Source: an uncultured bacterium (GTDB lineage Bacteria > Bacillota > Clostridia > Lachnospirales > Lachnospiraceae). Taken from it: 24,713 nt of DNA. The position numbers and the translations under genes are program-made. Under the pieces are notes generated by a model. The model saw nothing but the letters and a program-made list of their open reading frames with translations. It made no database searches and had not been told where the DNA came from. The stretch spans positions 1-24,713 of the forward strand of contig CAMGRE010000009.1 of assembly GCA_946061355.1 (NCBI GenBank), in the 5' to 3' direction. This document shows, in pieces, positions 6,733 through 13,848 of the stretch; the first letter of the stretch is position 1, and the number at the start of each line of letters is the position of its first letter.

Positions 6733-7338
6733 CTACAGCGTCCGGTACAGCATTTCCAGAATATCTACACATTTATCAATTCCGAATCTGCTCCGGTCCA
6801 GCGTGATATCATAGCTGTCCACATCGCCCCACTTATATTCCGTATAATAATTATAGTAGGCCGCCCGCTGCTTATCCGTCTTTTTGATCAGTGCAACAGC
6901 ATCTTCGGGCGACAGGCTGTAATGCTCGCTGACGATTTTTTTCTTCGTCTCCATATCCGCATGAATGAATACGCTGAGCATCCGCTCATTTCCCCGCAGG
7001 ATATAATCAGCACCTCTTCCTATAATAATACACGGACTCTGGTTTGCCAGATCCTTAATGATCTCTGCCTGCAGATTGAATAATTCCTCGTTCATCGGAA
7101 CCTTCTGCATCTGATACTCCATTCCGACCTCGATTGGGAACGAATACCACTTCCTGGGACTGACTCTCTTTTCATCAACCTCAAGCAGCGCCTGATAATC
7201 GGCATTGCTCCTCTTGGATGCCATCTCGATCAGCGCCATATCATAAAAAGGTATTTTCAGCCGGTCAGACAATGTCTTGCCGATCTTCCTTCCTCCGCTG
7301 CCGAACTGACGACTGATAACGATTACCTGATTGCTCAT
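6733..7338 (-). CDS. Cytidylate-kinase-like P-loop protein
   Basis: The 201-residue protein belongs by eye to the cytidylate-kinase-like family (PF13189 type), which is distinct from true Cmk. The N-terminal VIVISRQFGSGGRKIGKTL carries the phosphate-binding loop, and the middle IIIGRGADYIL motif is also typical. The substrate of this family is not firmly established, so I do not claim CMP phosphorylation. I chose ATG at 7338 because AAGGAG lies about eight bases upstream and the conserved domain starts there; a longer open frame to 7392 lacks such a site. It is preceded by the ABC-F gene (stop at 7414), and an extended -10 box lies between them, so it probably has its own promoter. Confidence 0.8.
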   Translation of the reverse strand: MSNQVIVISRQFGSGGRKIGKTLSDRLKIPFYDMALIEMASKRSNADYQALLEVDEKRVSPRKWYSFPIEVGMEYQMQKVPMNEELFNLQAEIIKDLANQSPCIIIGRGADYILRGNERMLSVFIHADMETKKKIVSEHYSLSPEDAVALIKKTDKQRAAYYNYYTEYKWGDVDSYDITLDRSRFGIDKCVDILEMLYRTL

Positions 7339-7382
7339 AGACCGCTCCTTTCCGCTCCGGACATCACTTTTTTGATAAATTG

Positions 7383-7391
7383 AGTATACCA
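7383..7391 (-). promoter_or_regulatory. Extended -10 promoter element for the kinase-like gene
   Basis: On the minus strand the sequence is TGGTATACT, a TGn-extended -10 box. No good -35 hexamer stands 17 bases upstream. It sits between the ABC-F stop (7414) and the kinase-like start (7338). Confidence 0.45.
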
Positions 7392-7413
7392 CATTCTATC
7401 CGCTTCCGATAGT

Positions 7414-8961
7414 CTATAGTTCCACTGTTTTTGTCGCAATTTTCTCCCGGAAGCGGATATCGTGCTCCACAAAGAGCAGCGTCGGCCGATACTGCAGGAT
7501 AAGCTTTTCAAGCTGCATTCGTGAGAAAACATCGATGTAATTGAGTGGCTCATCCCACAGATACAGATGTGCGGGCGTCAGCAGACTCGCAGCCAGTAAA
7601 ACCTTCTTTTTCTGACCCTCGGAATACTCTTGCATATTCTTCATAAACTGCGACCGCTCGAAATCGAGCTGTCTGAGTATCGCAAAGAACAGGCTCTGTT
7701 CCAGATTCCTCCTTTCACAGAATGCTGTAAGACTCCCTTTCAGGCCCGATGTGTCCTGCGGGACATAGGAAATCACAAGCCCGGACGCCGTCTCAAAGAC
7801 ACCATCCCATATCAACGCTGCCTTGTTTTCCGTCTCCGCAATCTGACTGTCCGTATTCCCGGTTTCCCGTAACAGCAGTTTGATAAGAGTGGATTTGCCA
7901 CAGCCGTTCCTTCCGTGCAACGCGACACGTTCTCCCGCACTTATAGCAAAGGTCACATTTTCAAAAACCAGTTTGTCTGCATCCCGATATCGAATCCCAA
8001 AATTTCTTATGTTGACCAATCTCTCTTTGTGATGTGTCAGATTTACCAGTTTCAGATCCACCGATTGTTCCAGATCCGCTAACAGCCCTTCCTTCTCCTC
8101 AATCTCGTGCTCCAGACGCTTTTCCATCTGTTTGACGCGGCTCTGCATCTTCTTTGTCTTCGCAGCAATATAGGATCTGGTTCCCAGGAAACGGTCATGT
8201 TCCTTAACCGGATCAAATCCGATCTTGGTGCGCTCATTCTTATCTGCCCACTCAGAGGTACGTGCTGCAGCCATGCGCAGCTTACCGATCTCCTTTTGGT
8301 GCTTTTGATTCTCTGCCAGCACAAACTGATCCCTGCGCTGTTTATTTTCCCACCAAGTCGAAAAATTGCCCCGCTGAACCTCAATCGTCTGCCGGTTCAG
8401 GACAAGTACATGGTCTGTACAGGCATCGAGCAGATCCCTGTCATGCGATACAAGAATAAACCCCTTTTTGGATGCCAGATATTTCTTTACGATCTCCCGC
8501 GCCGTCTCATCCAGATGGTTCGTCGGCTCATCGACCAGCAGGAATTCATTTTCCCCGGAGAAAAGAACTGCGAGCAGTACCTTTGTCTGCTCTCCGCCGC
8601 TGAGTGCCCGAAACGGGCGATACAGGATCTCCGCCTCTTCACTGAGCTGTGAAAGCTCACAGATCACCCGCCAGTCTTCACATCCCGGTTTGACTTCCTC
8701 AATAAATTCAGCTGCCGGCAGCTCCATCTGCCGTTCCGTGATCTGATACGGGAAATAATCAAACGCTGTTGCTGCGCTTATCACGCCTTGATAAGAATAT
8801 TTTCCGAGCAGCAGCTTCAAAAATGTGGTCTTTCCTTTTCCGTTGCGTCCGATCAGCCCCAGCTTCCAATCGGTATCGATGGAAAAAGAACTGTTTTCAA
8901 ATACCGGATCAAAACTTCCTTCATAATAAAATGTAAGATTGTTTACGCTTATCTGCGACAT
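7414..8961 (-). CDS. ABC-F protein, Lsa-like ribosomal protection family
   Basis: The 515-residue protein has two ABC ATPase domains and no membrane segment, as in ABC-F proteins that bind the ribosome E site. Domain 1 has Walker A GRNGKGKTT (residues 38-46), LSGGEQ and LLVDEPTNHLD. Domain 2 has Walker A GRNGCGKST (350-358), an atypical signature YSEGQ and Walker B LYLWDEPLNYID. The charged coiled linker lies between them. The DEPLNYID form and the N-terminus SQISVNNLTFYYEG resemble the Lsa/VmlR group, which dislodges lincosamide, streptogramin A or pleuromutilin drugs. The spectrum cannot be read from sequence. ATG at 8961 is chosen for the AGGGGAG site six bases upstream; ATG at 8967 is possible. 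MATE and AraC genes lie upstream. Confidence 0.87.
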   Translation of the reverse strand: MSQISVNNLTFYYEGSFDPVFENSSFSIDTDWKLGLIGRNGKGKTTFLKLLLGKYSYQGVISAATAFDYFPYQITERQMELPAAEFIEEVKPGCEDWRVICELSQLSEEAEILYRPFRALSGGEQTKVLLAVLFSGENEFLLVDEPTNHLDETAREIVKKYLASKKGFILVSHDRDLLDACTDHVLVLNRQTIEVQRGNFSTWWENKQRRDQFVLAENQKHQKEIGKLRMAAARTSEWADKNERTKIGFDPVKEHDRFLGTRSYIAAKTKKMQSRVKQMEKRLEHEIEEKEGLLADLEQSVDLKLVNLTHHKERLVNIRNFGIRYRDADKLVFENVTFAISAGERVALHGRNGCGKSTLIKLLLRETGNTDSQIAETENKAALIWDGVFETASGLVISYVPQDTSGLKGSLTAFCERRNLEQSLFFAILRQLDFERSQFMKNMQEYSEGQKKKVLLAASLLTPAHLYLWDEPLNYIDVFSRMQLEKLILQYRPTLLFVEHDIRFREKIATKTVEL

Positions 8962-9282
8962 ACACATCTCCCCTTTCCTATCAGGGTCTGACGCGGTACT
9001 GTATGCCTCCGGCAGCTTCCTTATATATCCTGTCCCTGCAACATAACGCAAAATGTAATCTCAATTTGTTTTTGCGCACAAAAAAGAGAAGACGAGGACA
9101 TAATCCACTTCCGGCAACATGAAAAGCAGTAACGTATCATACCCATTACTGTTAAAATCTTCATGCACTCAAAAGTGAATTATCTCCGCATCTTCCCACC
9201 TCTTCCTTAACTCAAATCATATCCGTCCCACGTATCAACCCTCAAGGGTTCATCCTCACATACGGCTCACAGACATTTCTAC
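8962..9282 (-). promoter_or_regulatory. 321-bp leader/intergenic region upstream of the ABC-F gene
   Basis: There is no clear gene here. It holds a TGCGCA palindrome inside TTTTTGCGCACAAAA (about 9070-9083), a perfect AACCCTTGAGGGTT palindrome near 9239-9252, and a possible 7-bp hairpin near 9130-9150. A 26-codon open frame at 9021-9101 (minus strand) begins with four Ser after Met. It has a GGAAGTGG stretch before its ATG, so it could be a leader peptide of the kind seen before some antibiotic-resistance ABC-F genes. I found no convincing terminator/antiterminator pair and no strong promoter. Confidence 0.35.
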
Positions 9283-10617
9283 TCAGGCAATGCCCGCTTC
9301 ACGCCGTGGCACTTCACGGTATCGTCGTAACAGAACTGTCGTCAGAATCATTGACAGCACTTCCGTGACCGGTGCCGAGAGCCATATGCCCCGCATCCCA
9401 AACAATTCCGGCAGCACAAAGATACAAATCAACAAAAATACAATTCCTCTCATAACGGAACCGAGCGCTGACGGAAATGCTTTCCCGCAGGATGTAAAAT
9501 ACATGGACGTTATGATATTATATCCCATCAGCAGGAAAGAAGCAACAAAAAATATGAGCGCCTCCTGTACCATCGCCCCCACCTGCGCGTCCTTTACAAA
9601 GAGAAGGCTGTACGGGCCGGCTGCGAGAACCATCACGACCGAGAAAATGACACCTGCCGCAAACGTGATCCTGCAGGTCAGTTTCCTGTAATCCTCTGCC
9701 AGTCCATGCTCACCGGCGCCCCAGACATAGCTTACGATCGGGCTCATTCCCTGTCCGAATCCGATCACCACCATGCTGAACAGAAAGATCGTATAACCTG
9801 CGACCGTGAACGCTGACACGCCGATGGATCCGACGATCCGCAGGATCACATGATTGTAGCAGAACATGGAAATGCAGGACGCCATCTCCCCGACAAACTC
9901 CGAACTGCCGTTTAACATTGTACTGCGAAACACTTCCTTATCAAAAGAGAATCTCCCAAACCGAAAGGTCTGGGCTGCTTTTGCAAAGAATACGATCCCC
10001 GGAACGAGTGAAAGCACTCCCGAAATGATCGATGCCGCCGCAACGCCTTTGATCCCATAGCCCATCCTGCAGAATACCGCATCCAGCACAATATTCACTA
10101 CCACGCCAAAGACCGTGATCATCATTGCTGCCTGCGGCTTCCCCTCCGCACGGATGAACATGCCGAGCACCGTGTTCACAACCATTACGGGATAGTATAA
10201 AAGCATGAGTTTATAATAGTTGCAGAAATGCTGTCCGAGTTCTCCCTCAGCGCCGAGAAACATCTGCACAGGTCGGAAGAATACAAAGATCAGAAGTGAC
10301 ACTGCCGCCGATATCACCAGTGCCGTCACCACCGTCTGATTGAAAGCGCTCCGGCACGCTTCCTTTTTCCCGTCACCGTTTAAGATCCCGGCGATCGCGC
10401 TTCCGCCGACACCTGTCATCAGCCCGCACGCCAGCAGCAAATACACGATCGGCAGACCGACATTGACAGCCGCAAGGCCTTCTTTTCCCACATAATTTCC
10501 TACAAAAAAACCGTCCGTGACCGTGACGACAGCCGTTAACAGCATCGCAATGATCGCCGGCAGGGAAAACATCATGATATAACGTCCCTTTTTCTGTTTC
10601 AGTTCCTCTAAATTCAT
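9283..10617 (-). CDS. MATE family multidrug efflux transporter
   Basis: The 444-residue integral membrane protein has about 12 hydrophobic segments in two similar halves. MATE-type features include FSLPAIIAMLLTAVVTVTDGFFVG at the N-terminus (shown as family hallmark, residues about 17-40), AGILNGDGKK in the loop after helix 3, and a GFGQGMSPIVSYVWGAG motif at the start of the second half. MATE pumps export cationic drugs in exchange for Na+ or H+; this one looks closest to the MepA-like group. ATG at 10617 has GGAGGG seven bases upstream, while a longer frame to 10704 lacks support. The AraC regulator lies 150 bases upstream in the same orientation and is the likely controller. Confidence 0.92.
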   Translation of the reverse strand: MNLEELKQKKGRYIMMFSLPAIIAMLLTAVVTVTDGFFVGNYVGKEGLAAVNVGLPIVYLLLACGLMTGVGGSAIAGILNGDGKKEACRSAFNQTVVTALVISAAVSLLIFVFFRPVQMFLGAEGELGQHFCNYYKLMLLYYPVMVVNTVLGMFIRAEGKPQAAMMITVFGVVVNIVLDAVFCRMGYGIKGVAAASIISGVLSLVPGIVFFAKAAQTFRFGRFSFDKEVFRSTMLNGSSEFVGEMASCISMFCYNHVILRIVGSIGVSAFTVAGYTIFLFSMVVIGFGQGMSPIVSYVWGAGEHGLAEDYRKLTCRITFAAGVIFSVVMVLAAGPYSLLFVKDAQVGAMVQEALIFFVASFLLMGYNIITSMYFTSCGKAFPSALGSVMRGIVFLLICIFVLPELFGMRGIWLSAPVTEVLSMILTTVLLRRYREVPRREAGIA

Positions 10618-10715
10618 TTTCGTCCCTCCACATCTTAAAATCTTGTCATCGTTTAAGCAGTCTTGGGAAGACTTGCGCGCCTGCCGCCCCTGACTGCGTT
10701 TCAACTTTCACATGG

Positions 10716-10740
10716 AGTATACCGAAAGGAATTTTTTCCT
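10716..10740 (-). promoter_or_regulatory. Putative regulated promoter of the MATE gene
   Basis: On the minus strand a TATACT -10 box (10721-10716) has no recognisable -35 hexamer. Just upstream is the perfect inverted repeat AGGAAAAAATTCCT (10740-10727). A good -10 with a missing -35 next to a dyad is typical of activator-dependent promoters, fitting the adjacent AraC-type regulator. A separate AGTCTT/AAGACT hairpin lies in the leader near 10660-10675. Confidence 0.4.
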
Positions 10741-10767
10741 ACTTCTGAATTTGTGCCATTTTTAATC

Positions 10768-11670
10768 CTACCTGATCGGAATGCAGATATCCAGCTCCAT
10801 ATAGCAGTCCTCGTCTATCTTGCGATAGATATCGTAGCCGATCCGGTTATCGATCCTGTTTCCCGTCTCTGAAAGCCAGTTGTTGAACACACTCTGATAC
10901 GCCTTATAGATGAGTTGTGGGTAACCTTTATAATGATATACCGCGAACTTCCCGCCCGGGATCACCATCGTATTCGGCAATGTCTCCGACTGTGTCCTGC
11001 TGGTGATTCCGATCGCCGCGGTTTTCTGAAGCTGCAGCCGCGGATCTTCCCGATCCACGGTCATGCAGACATCATACAGACAATTTTCAACCGTAACGAT
11101 CGACGGGTCATCATAGGTCACCTCCAGAAACAGCGTATCCGGTGTGATAAACTCCCGATACTTCTCCATGAAATCACACCAGTTCCCGTTCAGGTTATGA
11201 TAGTCGCCCTTCCGCCGCTCATACAGGACGAAATATTCTTCCTTCTCCTCGACCGTGATATTCCGGCTGCATTCCTCAAAATCCAGCAGATCCTTTTCCG
11301 GTTCATGGAAGAAATCATTGTGTCTGAGCTCCTCCCCGATCTGTCTGCGGAAATCGACGGGCGTCCGCCCGAAATGATTCTTGAAGAGTGTGGCATAATT
11401 GGACGCAGAATACCCGTACTCCTCTCCCATCTGTGTGACAGAGCTCTCCTTCTCCACCTTCAGGCGGAAAGCGCTCTGCTCCACCTTCAGCCTCTTAATA
11501 TAGGAATAAATGCTCTCACCCGTCTCCGCCTTGAAAAGCCGCTCCAGATAATATTTGGAATACCCGCACACCTGCGCGATATCGTCCACCTTCAATTCTT
11601 CCGTGGCATGCGATATGATATAGTTGATCGCATGATTTACCACCTGATTCTGCATAATATGTCGTTTCAC
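10768..11670 (-). CDS. Rob-like AraC family regulator with GyrI-like effector domain
   Basis: The 300-residue protein has an N-terminal double helix-turn-helix AraC domain (about residues 10-105; DDIAQVCGYSKYYLERLFK and the second motif EYGYSASNYATLFKNHFG). A C-terminal GyrI/SOUL-like small-molecule binding domain follows (about 135-300). This order is that of Rob and related activators that sense amphipathic drugs. I chose the GTG start at 11670 because AGGGAGA stands about eight bases upstream; the ATG five codons later has no site. It lies upstream of, and in the same direction as, the MATE and ABC-F genes, so it probably controls efflux. Three TGCGCA hexamers lie in its own promoter region (11714-11740). 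Confidence 0.88.
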   Translation of the reverse strand: MKRHIMQNQVVNHAINYIISHATEELKVDDIAQVCGYSKYYLERLFKAETGESIYSYIKRLKVEQSAFRLKVEKESSVTQMGEEYGYSASNYATLFKNHFGRTPVDFRRQIGEELRHNDFFHEPEKDLLDFEECSRNITVEEKEEYFVLYERRKGDYHNLNGNWCDFMEKYREFITPDTLFLEVTYDDPSIVTVENCLYDVCMTVDREDPRLQLQKTAAIGITSRTQSETLPNTMVIPGGKFAVYHYKGYPQLIYKAYQSVFNNWLSETGNRIDNRIGYDIYRKIDEDCYMELDICIPIR

Positions 11671-11713
11671 GCAAAATTCTCCCTGCTCAACTGTGCCATG
11701 CCGAACTTTATCG

Positions 11714-11740
11714 TGCGCAGTTAGTCGTGCGCAATGCGCA
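11714..11740. promoter_or_regulatory. TGCGCA repeat cluster before the AraC-type gene
   Basis: The palindromic hexamer TGCGCA occurs at 11714-11719, 11728-11733 and 11735-11740, with starts 14 and 7 bases apart. On the minus strand a weak promoter (TTGCGC, 16-17 bases, GATAAA) can be drawn through the cluster. It may be an autoregulatory operator. The hexamer recurs upstream of the ABC-F gene at 9073-9078. Confidence 0.35.
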
Positions 11741-11754
11741 GTATGGCTTTTGAC

Positions 11755-11783
11755 TTGAAAAAAAGTAATTACTGTGTTATATT
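11755..11783 (+). promoter_or_regulatory. SigA-type promoter reading into the inverted-repeat element
   Basis: TTGAAA (11755-11760) and TATATT (11778-11783) are exactly 17 bases apart on the plus strand. Transcription would begin near 11790, at the edge of the inverted-repeat element. No coding frame follows, so the product would be a small RNA. Confidence 0.65.
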
Positions 11784-11789
11784 GTTATC

Positions 11790-11893
11790 AGAAATAGGGA
11801 AAGCCAGAGAAGCGGCTTACCCCGAACAGTATAGTTCTAACCTTTTTAAGGTCAGCCGTCAACTATTCGCAGTAGTTGGCGGCTATTTTCTTC
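11790..11893 (+). ncRNA. Putative structured small RNA of about 100 nt
   Basis: The transcript predicted from the promoter at 11755-11783 ends at a strong terminator hairpin at 11854-11884. Between them are two further small hairpins: GAAC/GTTC around 11824-11837 and ACCTT-TTT-AAGGT at 11840-11852. No plausible plus-strand coding frame with a ribosome site is visible. The architecture resembles antisense antitoxin RNAs of type I toxin-antitoxin systems, or another trans-acting RNA. I could not identify a family. Confidence 0.45.
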
Positions 11894-11952
11894 CCCTGCA
11901 GATCGTGTAACACAATCCAACAAGGGTAAGCCGCCCGGCTCTCTGGTTTCCC
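11797..11952. repeat. 156-bp element with long imperfect terminal inverted repeats
   Basis: The left arm (11797-11822) begins GGGAAAGCCAGAGA and ends GGCTTACCC. The right arm (11924-11952) is its near-exact reverse complement, with only a few inserted bases. No target-site duplication is evident at the edges. The core contains hairpins and a plus-strand terminator. It could be a MITE-like repeat, a dyad from two opposed, overlapping transcripts, or a remnant of a toxin-antitoxin locus. Confidence 0.65.
11854..11893 (+). terminator. Rho-independent terminator inside the inverted-repeat element
   Basis: A 12-bp stem (11854-11865 with 11873-11884, one G-U pair) with a 7-base loop runs into TATTTTCTT on the plus strand. 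It is the natural 3' end for the RNA started near 11790. Confidence 0.7.
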
Positions 11953-12059
11953 ATGCCTTTATCTTACCATGTCCGTCCATGTCTTTAAACCAAAATATAT
12001 TTGTTTGATAACGTTATTTCGTTCTTTCCTATCCCGTTTGTTTCCATAGCTTATTTTCC

Positions 12060-12087
12060 TTGAAAAAGCGGCGCTTTTATGTATAAT
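12060..12087 (+). promoter_or_regulatory. Promoter of the plus-strand ABC-F gene with a palindromic spacer
   Basis: TTGAAA (12060-12065) and TATAAT (12082-12087) are 16 bases apart. The spacer region contains the perfect inverted repeat AAAAGCG-G-CGCTTTT (12064-12078), which overlaps the end of the -35 box. A dyad in this position is well placed for a repressor. Confidence 0.65.
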
Positions 12088-12137
12088 AGAAATGGTGCGT
12101 ATCAACTGATTAATAATAGGAAAACAGAGGTATTATC

Positions 12138-13775
12138 ATGATTCAGGCAAACAATGTTACTTATAGAGTAGGCAAGAAAGCCTTATTTGAGGATGTCAAC
12201 ATCAAATTCACGGAAGGAAACTGCTATGGCTTGATCGGCGCCAACGGAGCCGGAAAATCCACTTTCTTAAAGATCCTCTCCGGACAGCTCGAGACAACCA
12301 AGGGCGATATCATCATCACTCCCGGACAGCGTCTCTCCTTCTTAGAGCAGGATCATTTCAAGTATGATGAATACCCCGTCATGGATGTGGTCATCATGGG
12401 AAATGAGCGGCTCTACCAGATTATGAAGGAAAAGGATGCCATCTATGCCAAAGAAGATTTCTCCGACGAGGACGGCATCCGCGCGAGCGAACTGGAAGCG
12501 GAATTTGCGGAGATGGATGGCTGGGAAGCCGATTCCAATGCCGCTATGCTCTTAAACGGTCTGGGAATCGGAACGGAGCTTCATTATAATAATATGAAGG
12601 ATCTGAACGGTAACGAGAAGGTGAAGGTACTCCTCGCCAAGGCGCTCTTCGGCAACCCGGATATCCTGTTGCTCGACGAGCCGACCAACCACCTGGATCT
12701 CGACGCTATCGCATGGCTCGAGGAATTCCTGATCGATTTTAACAATACCGTTATCGTGGTGTCCCATGACCGTTATTTCTTAAATAAAGTATGTACCCAT
12801 ACCGCCGATATCGACTACGGCAAGATTCAGCTCTACGCCGGCAACTACGATTTCTGGTATGAGTCCAGCCAGCTGCTGATCAAGCAGATGAAGGAAGCCA
12901 ACAAGAAGAAGGAAGAAAAGATCAAAGAACTGCAGGAATTCATCTCCCGCTTCTCGGCCAACGCTTCCAAATCCAAACAGGCTACTTCCAGAAAGCGTGC
13001 GCTCGAAAAGATCGAGCTTGACGAGATCAAGCCGTCCAGCCGAAAATATCCTTATATTGATTTCCGCCCGGACCGTGAAATCGGAAACGAAGTGCTTACC
13101 GTAGAGGGTATCTCCAAAACCATCAACGGAGAAAAGGTATTAAACAATATCACCTTTATTATGAATCACAATGACAAGATCGCCTTTGTCGGCGGAAATG
13201 AACTGGCAAAGACAACGCTGTTCCAGATCCTGATGGGCGAGATGGAGCCGGATGAGGGTACGTTCAAATGGGGCGTCACCACTTCGCAGGCATATTTCCC
13301 CAAGGACAGCACAGAAGAATTTAATAACGATTTAACAATCACAGACTGGCTCACAGGCTACTCTCCTGTAAAGGATGTCACCTATGTGCGCGGCTTCCTC
13401 GGCAGAATGCTCTTCGCCGGTGAGGATGGCGTGAAAAAGGTAAAAGTATTGTCCGGTGGTGAGAAGGTTCGCTGTCTGCTGTCCAAGATGATGATCTCCG
13501 GCGCGAACTGCCTGATCCTGGATGAGCCTACCAACCATCTGGATATGGAGTCCATCACTGCGCTGAACAACGGACTCATCAAATTCCCCGGCGTAGCGCT
13601 GTTCTCCTGCCACGATCATCAGTTTGTGGAGACAACCGCCAACCGCATCATGGAAATCCTGCCGGACGGCAGTCTGATCGACAAGATCACCACCTACGAC
13701 GAATATCTGGCAAGCGATGAGATGGCAAGGAAACGTACTGTTTACACTGCTGACAAAGAAGAGGATGACAACTGA
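12138..13775 (+). CDS. ABC-F ATPase, YkpA/YbiT-like, with non-canonical ATP sites
   Basis: The 545-residue cytosolic protein has two ABC domains joined by a Lys-rich helical linker and no membrane segment, so it is a probable ribosome-associated translation factor rather than a transporter. Domain 1 has a normal Walker A GANGAGKST (34-42) and Walker B LLLDEPTNHLD (D180, E181). Its signature is LNGNE (156-160) instead of LSGGE. Domain 2 has an altered Walker A GNELAKTT, with Ala at 357 where Gly precedes the catalytic Lys, but a normal LSGGE (438-442) and LILDEPTNHLD. Both irregularities would affect the same composite ATP site. ATG at 12138 has AGAGGT seven bases upstream. PHP and HAD genes follow in the same direction. 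Confidence 0.9.
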   Translation: MIQANNVTYRVGKKALFEDVNIKFTEGNCYGLIGANGAGKSTFLKILSGQLETTKGDIIITPGQRLSFLEQDHFKYDEYPVMDVVIMGNERLYQIMKEKDAIYAKEDFSDEDGIRASELEAEFAEMDGWEADSNAAMLLNGLGIGTELHYNNMKDLNGNEKVKVLLAKALFGNPDILLLDEPTNHLDLDAIAWLEEFLIDFNNTVIVVSHDRYFLNKVCTHTADIDYGKIQLYAGNYDFWYESSQLLIKQMKEANKKKEEKIKELQEFISRFSANASKSKQATSRKRALEKIELDEIKPSSRKYPYIDFRPDREIGNEVLTVEGISKTINGEKVLNNITFIMNHNDKIAFVGGNELAKTTLFQILMGEMEPDEGTFKWGVTTSQAYFPKDSTEEFNNDLTITDWLTGYSPVKDVTYVRGFLGRMLFAGEDGVKKVKVLSGGEKVRCLLSKMMISGANCLILDEPTNHLDMESITALNNGLIKFPGVALFSCHDHQFVETTANRIMEILPDGSLIDKITTYDEYLASDEMARKRTVYTADKEEDDN

Positions 13776-13848
13776 TACCGCATCCTGTTTCACCAAGCTT
13801 TGACAACAAATAATTTATTTATGATTTCATTTCAAAAGGAATACTTTC

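Larger units (their letters stand above)
11671..12137. other. 467-bp gene-poor region between divergent AraC and ABC-F genes
   Basis: This region separates the minus-strand AraC gene from the plus-strand ABC-F gene. It holds, in order, the TGCGCA cluster, the small-RNA promoter, the 156-bp inverted-repeat element and the ABC-F promoter. Two micro-frames exist on the minus strand: 11852-11980 (42 codons) and 11883-11954 (23 codons, hydrophobic centre with basic ends). Neither has a well-placed ribosome site or a visible promoter, so I do not call them genes. Confidence 0.6.

Noticed and set aside
9239..9252. AACCCTTGAGGGTT palindrome as the terminator of the MATE gene
   Set aside because: The stem is short and no T-run follows on either strand.
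11797..11952. Inverted-repeat element called as an insertion sequence
   Set aside because: There is no transposase and no target duplication, and the length is far too short. It is kept only as a MITE-like possibility.
13801..13835. TTGACA upstream of the PHP gene as a promoter
   Set aside because: The only -10-like box, TATGAT, is 14 bases away, too close. Readthrough from the ABC-F gene is more likely.
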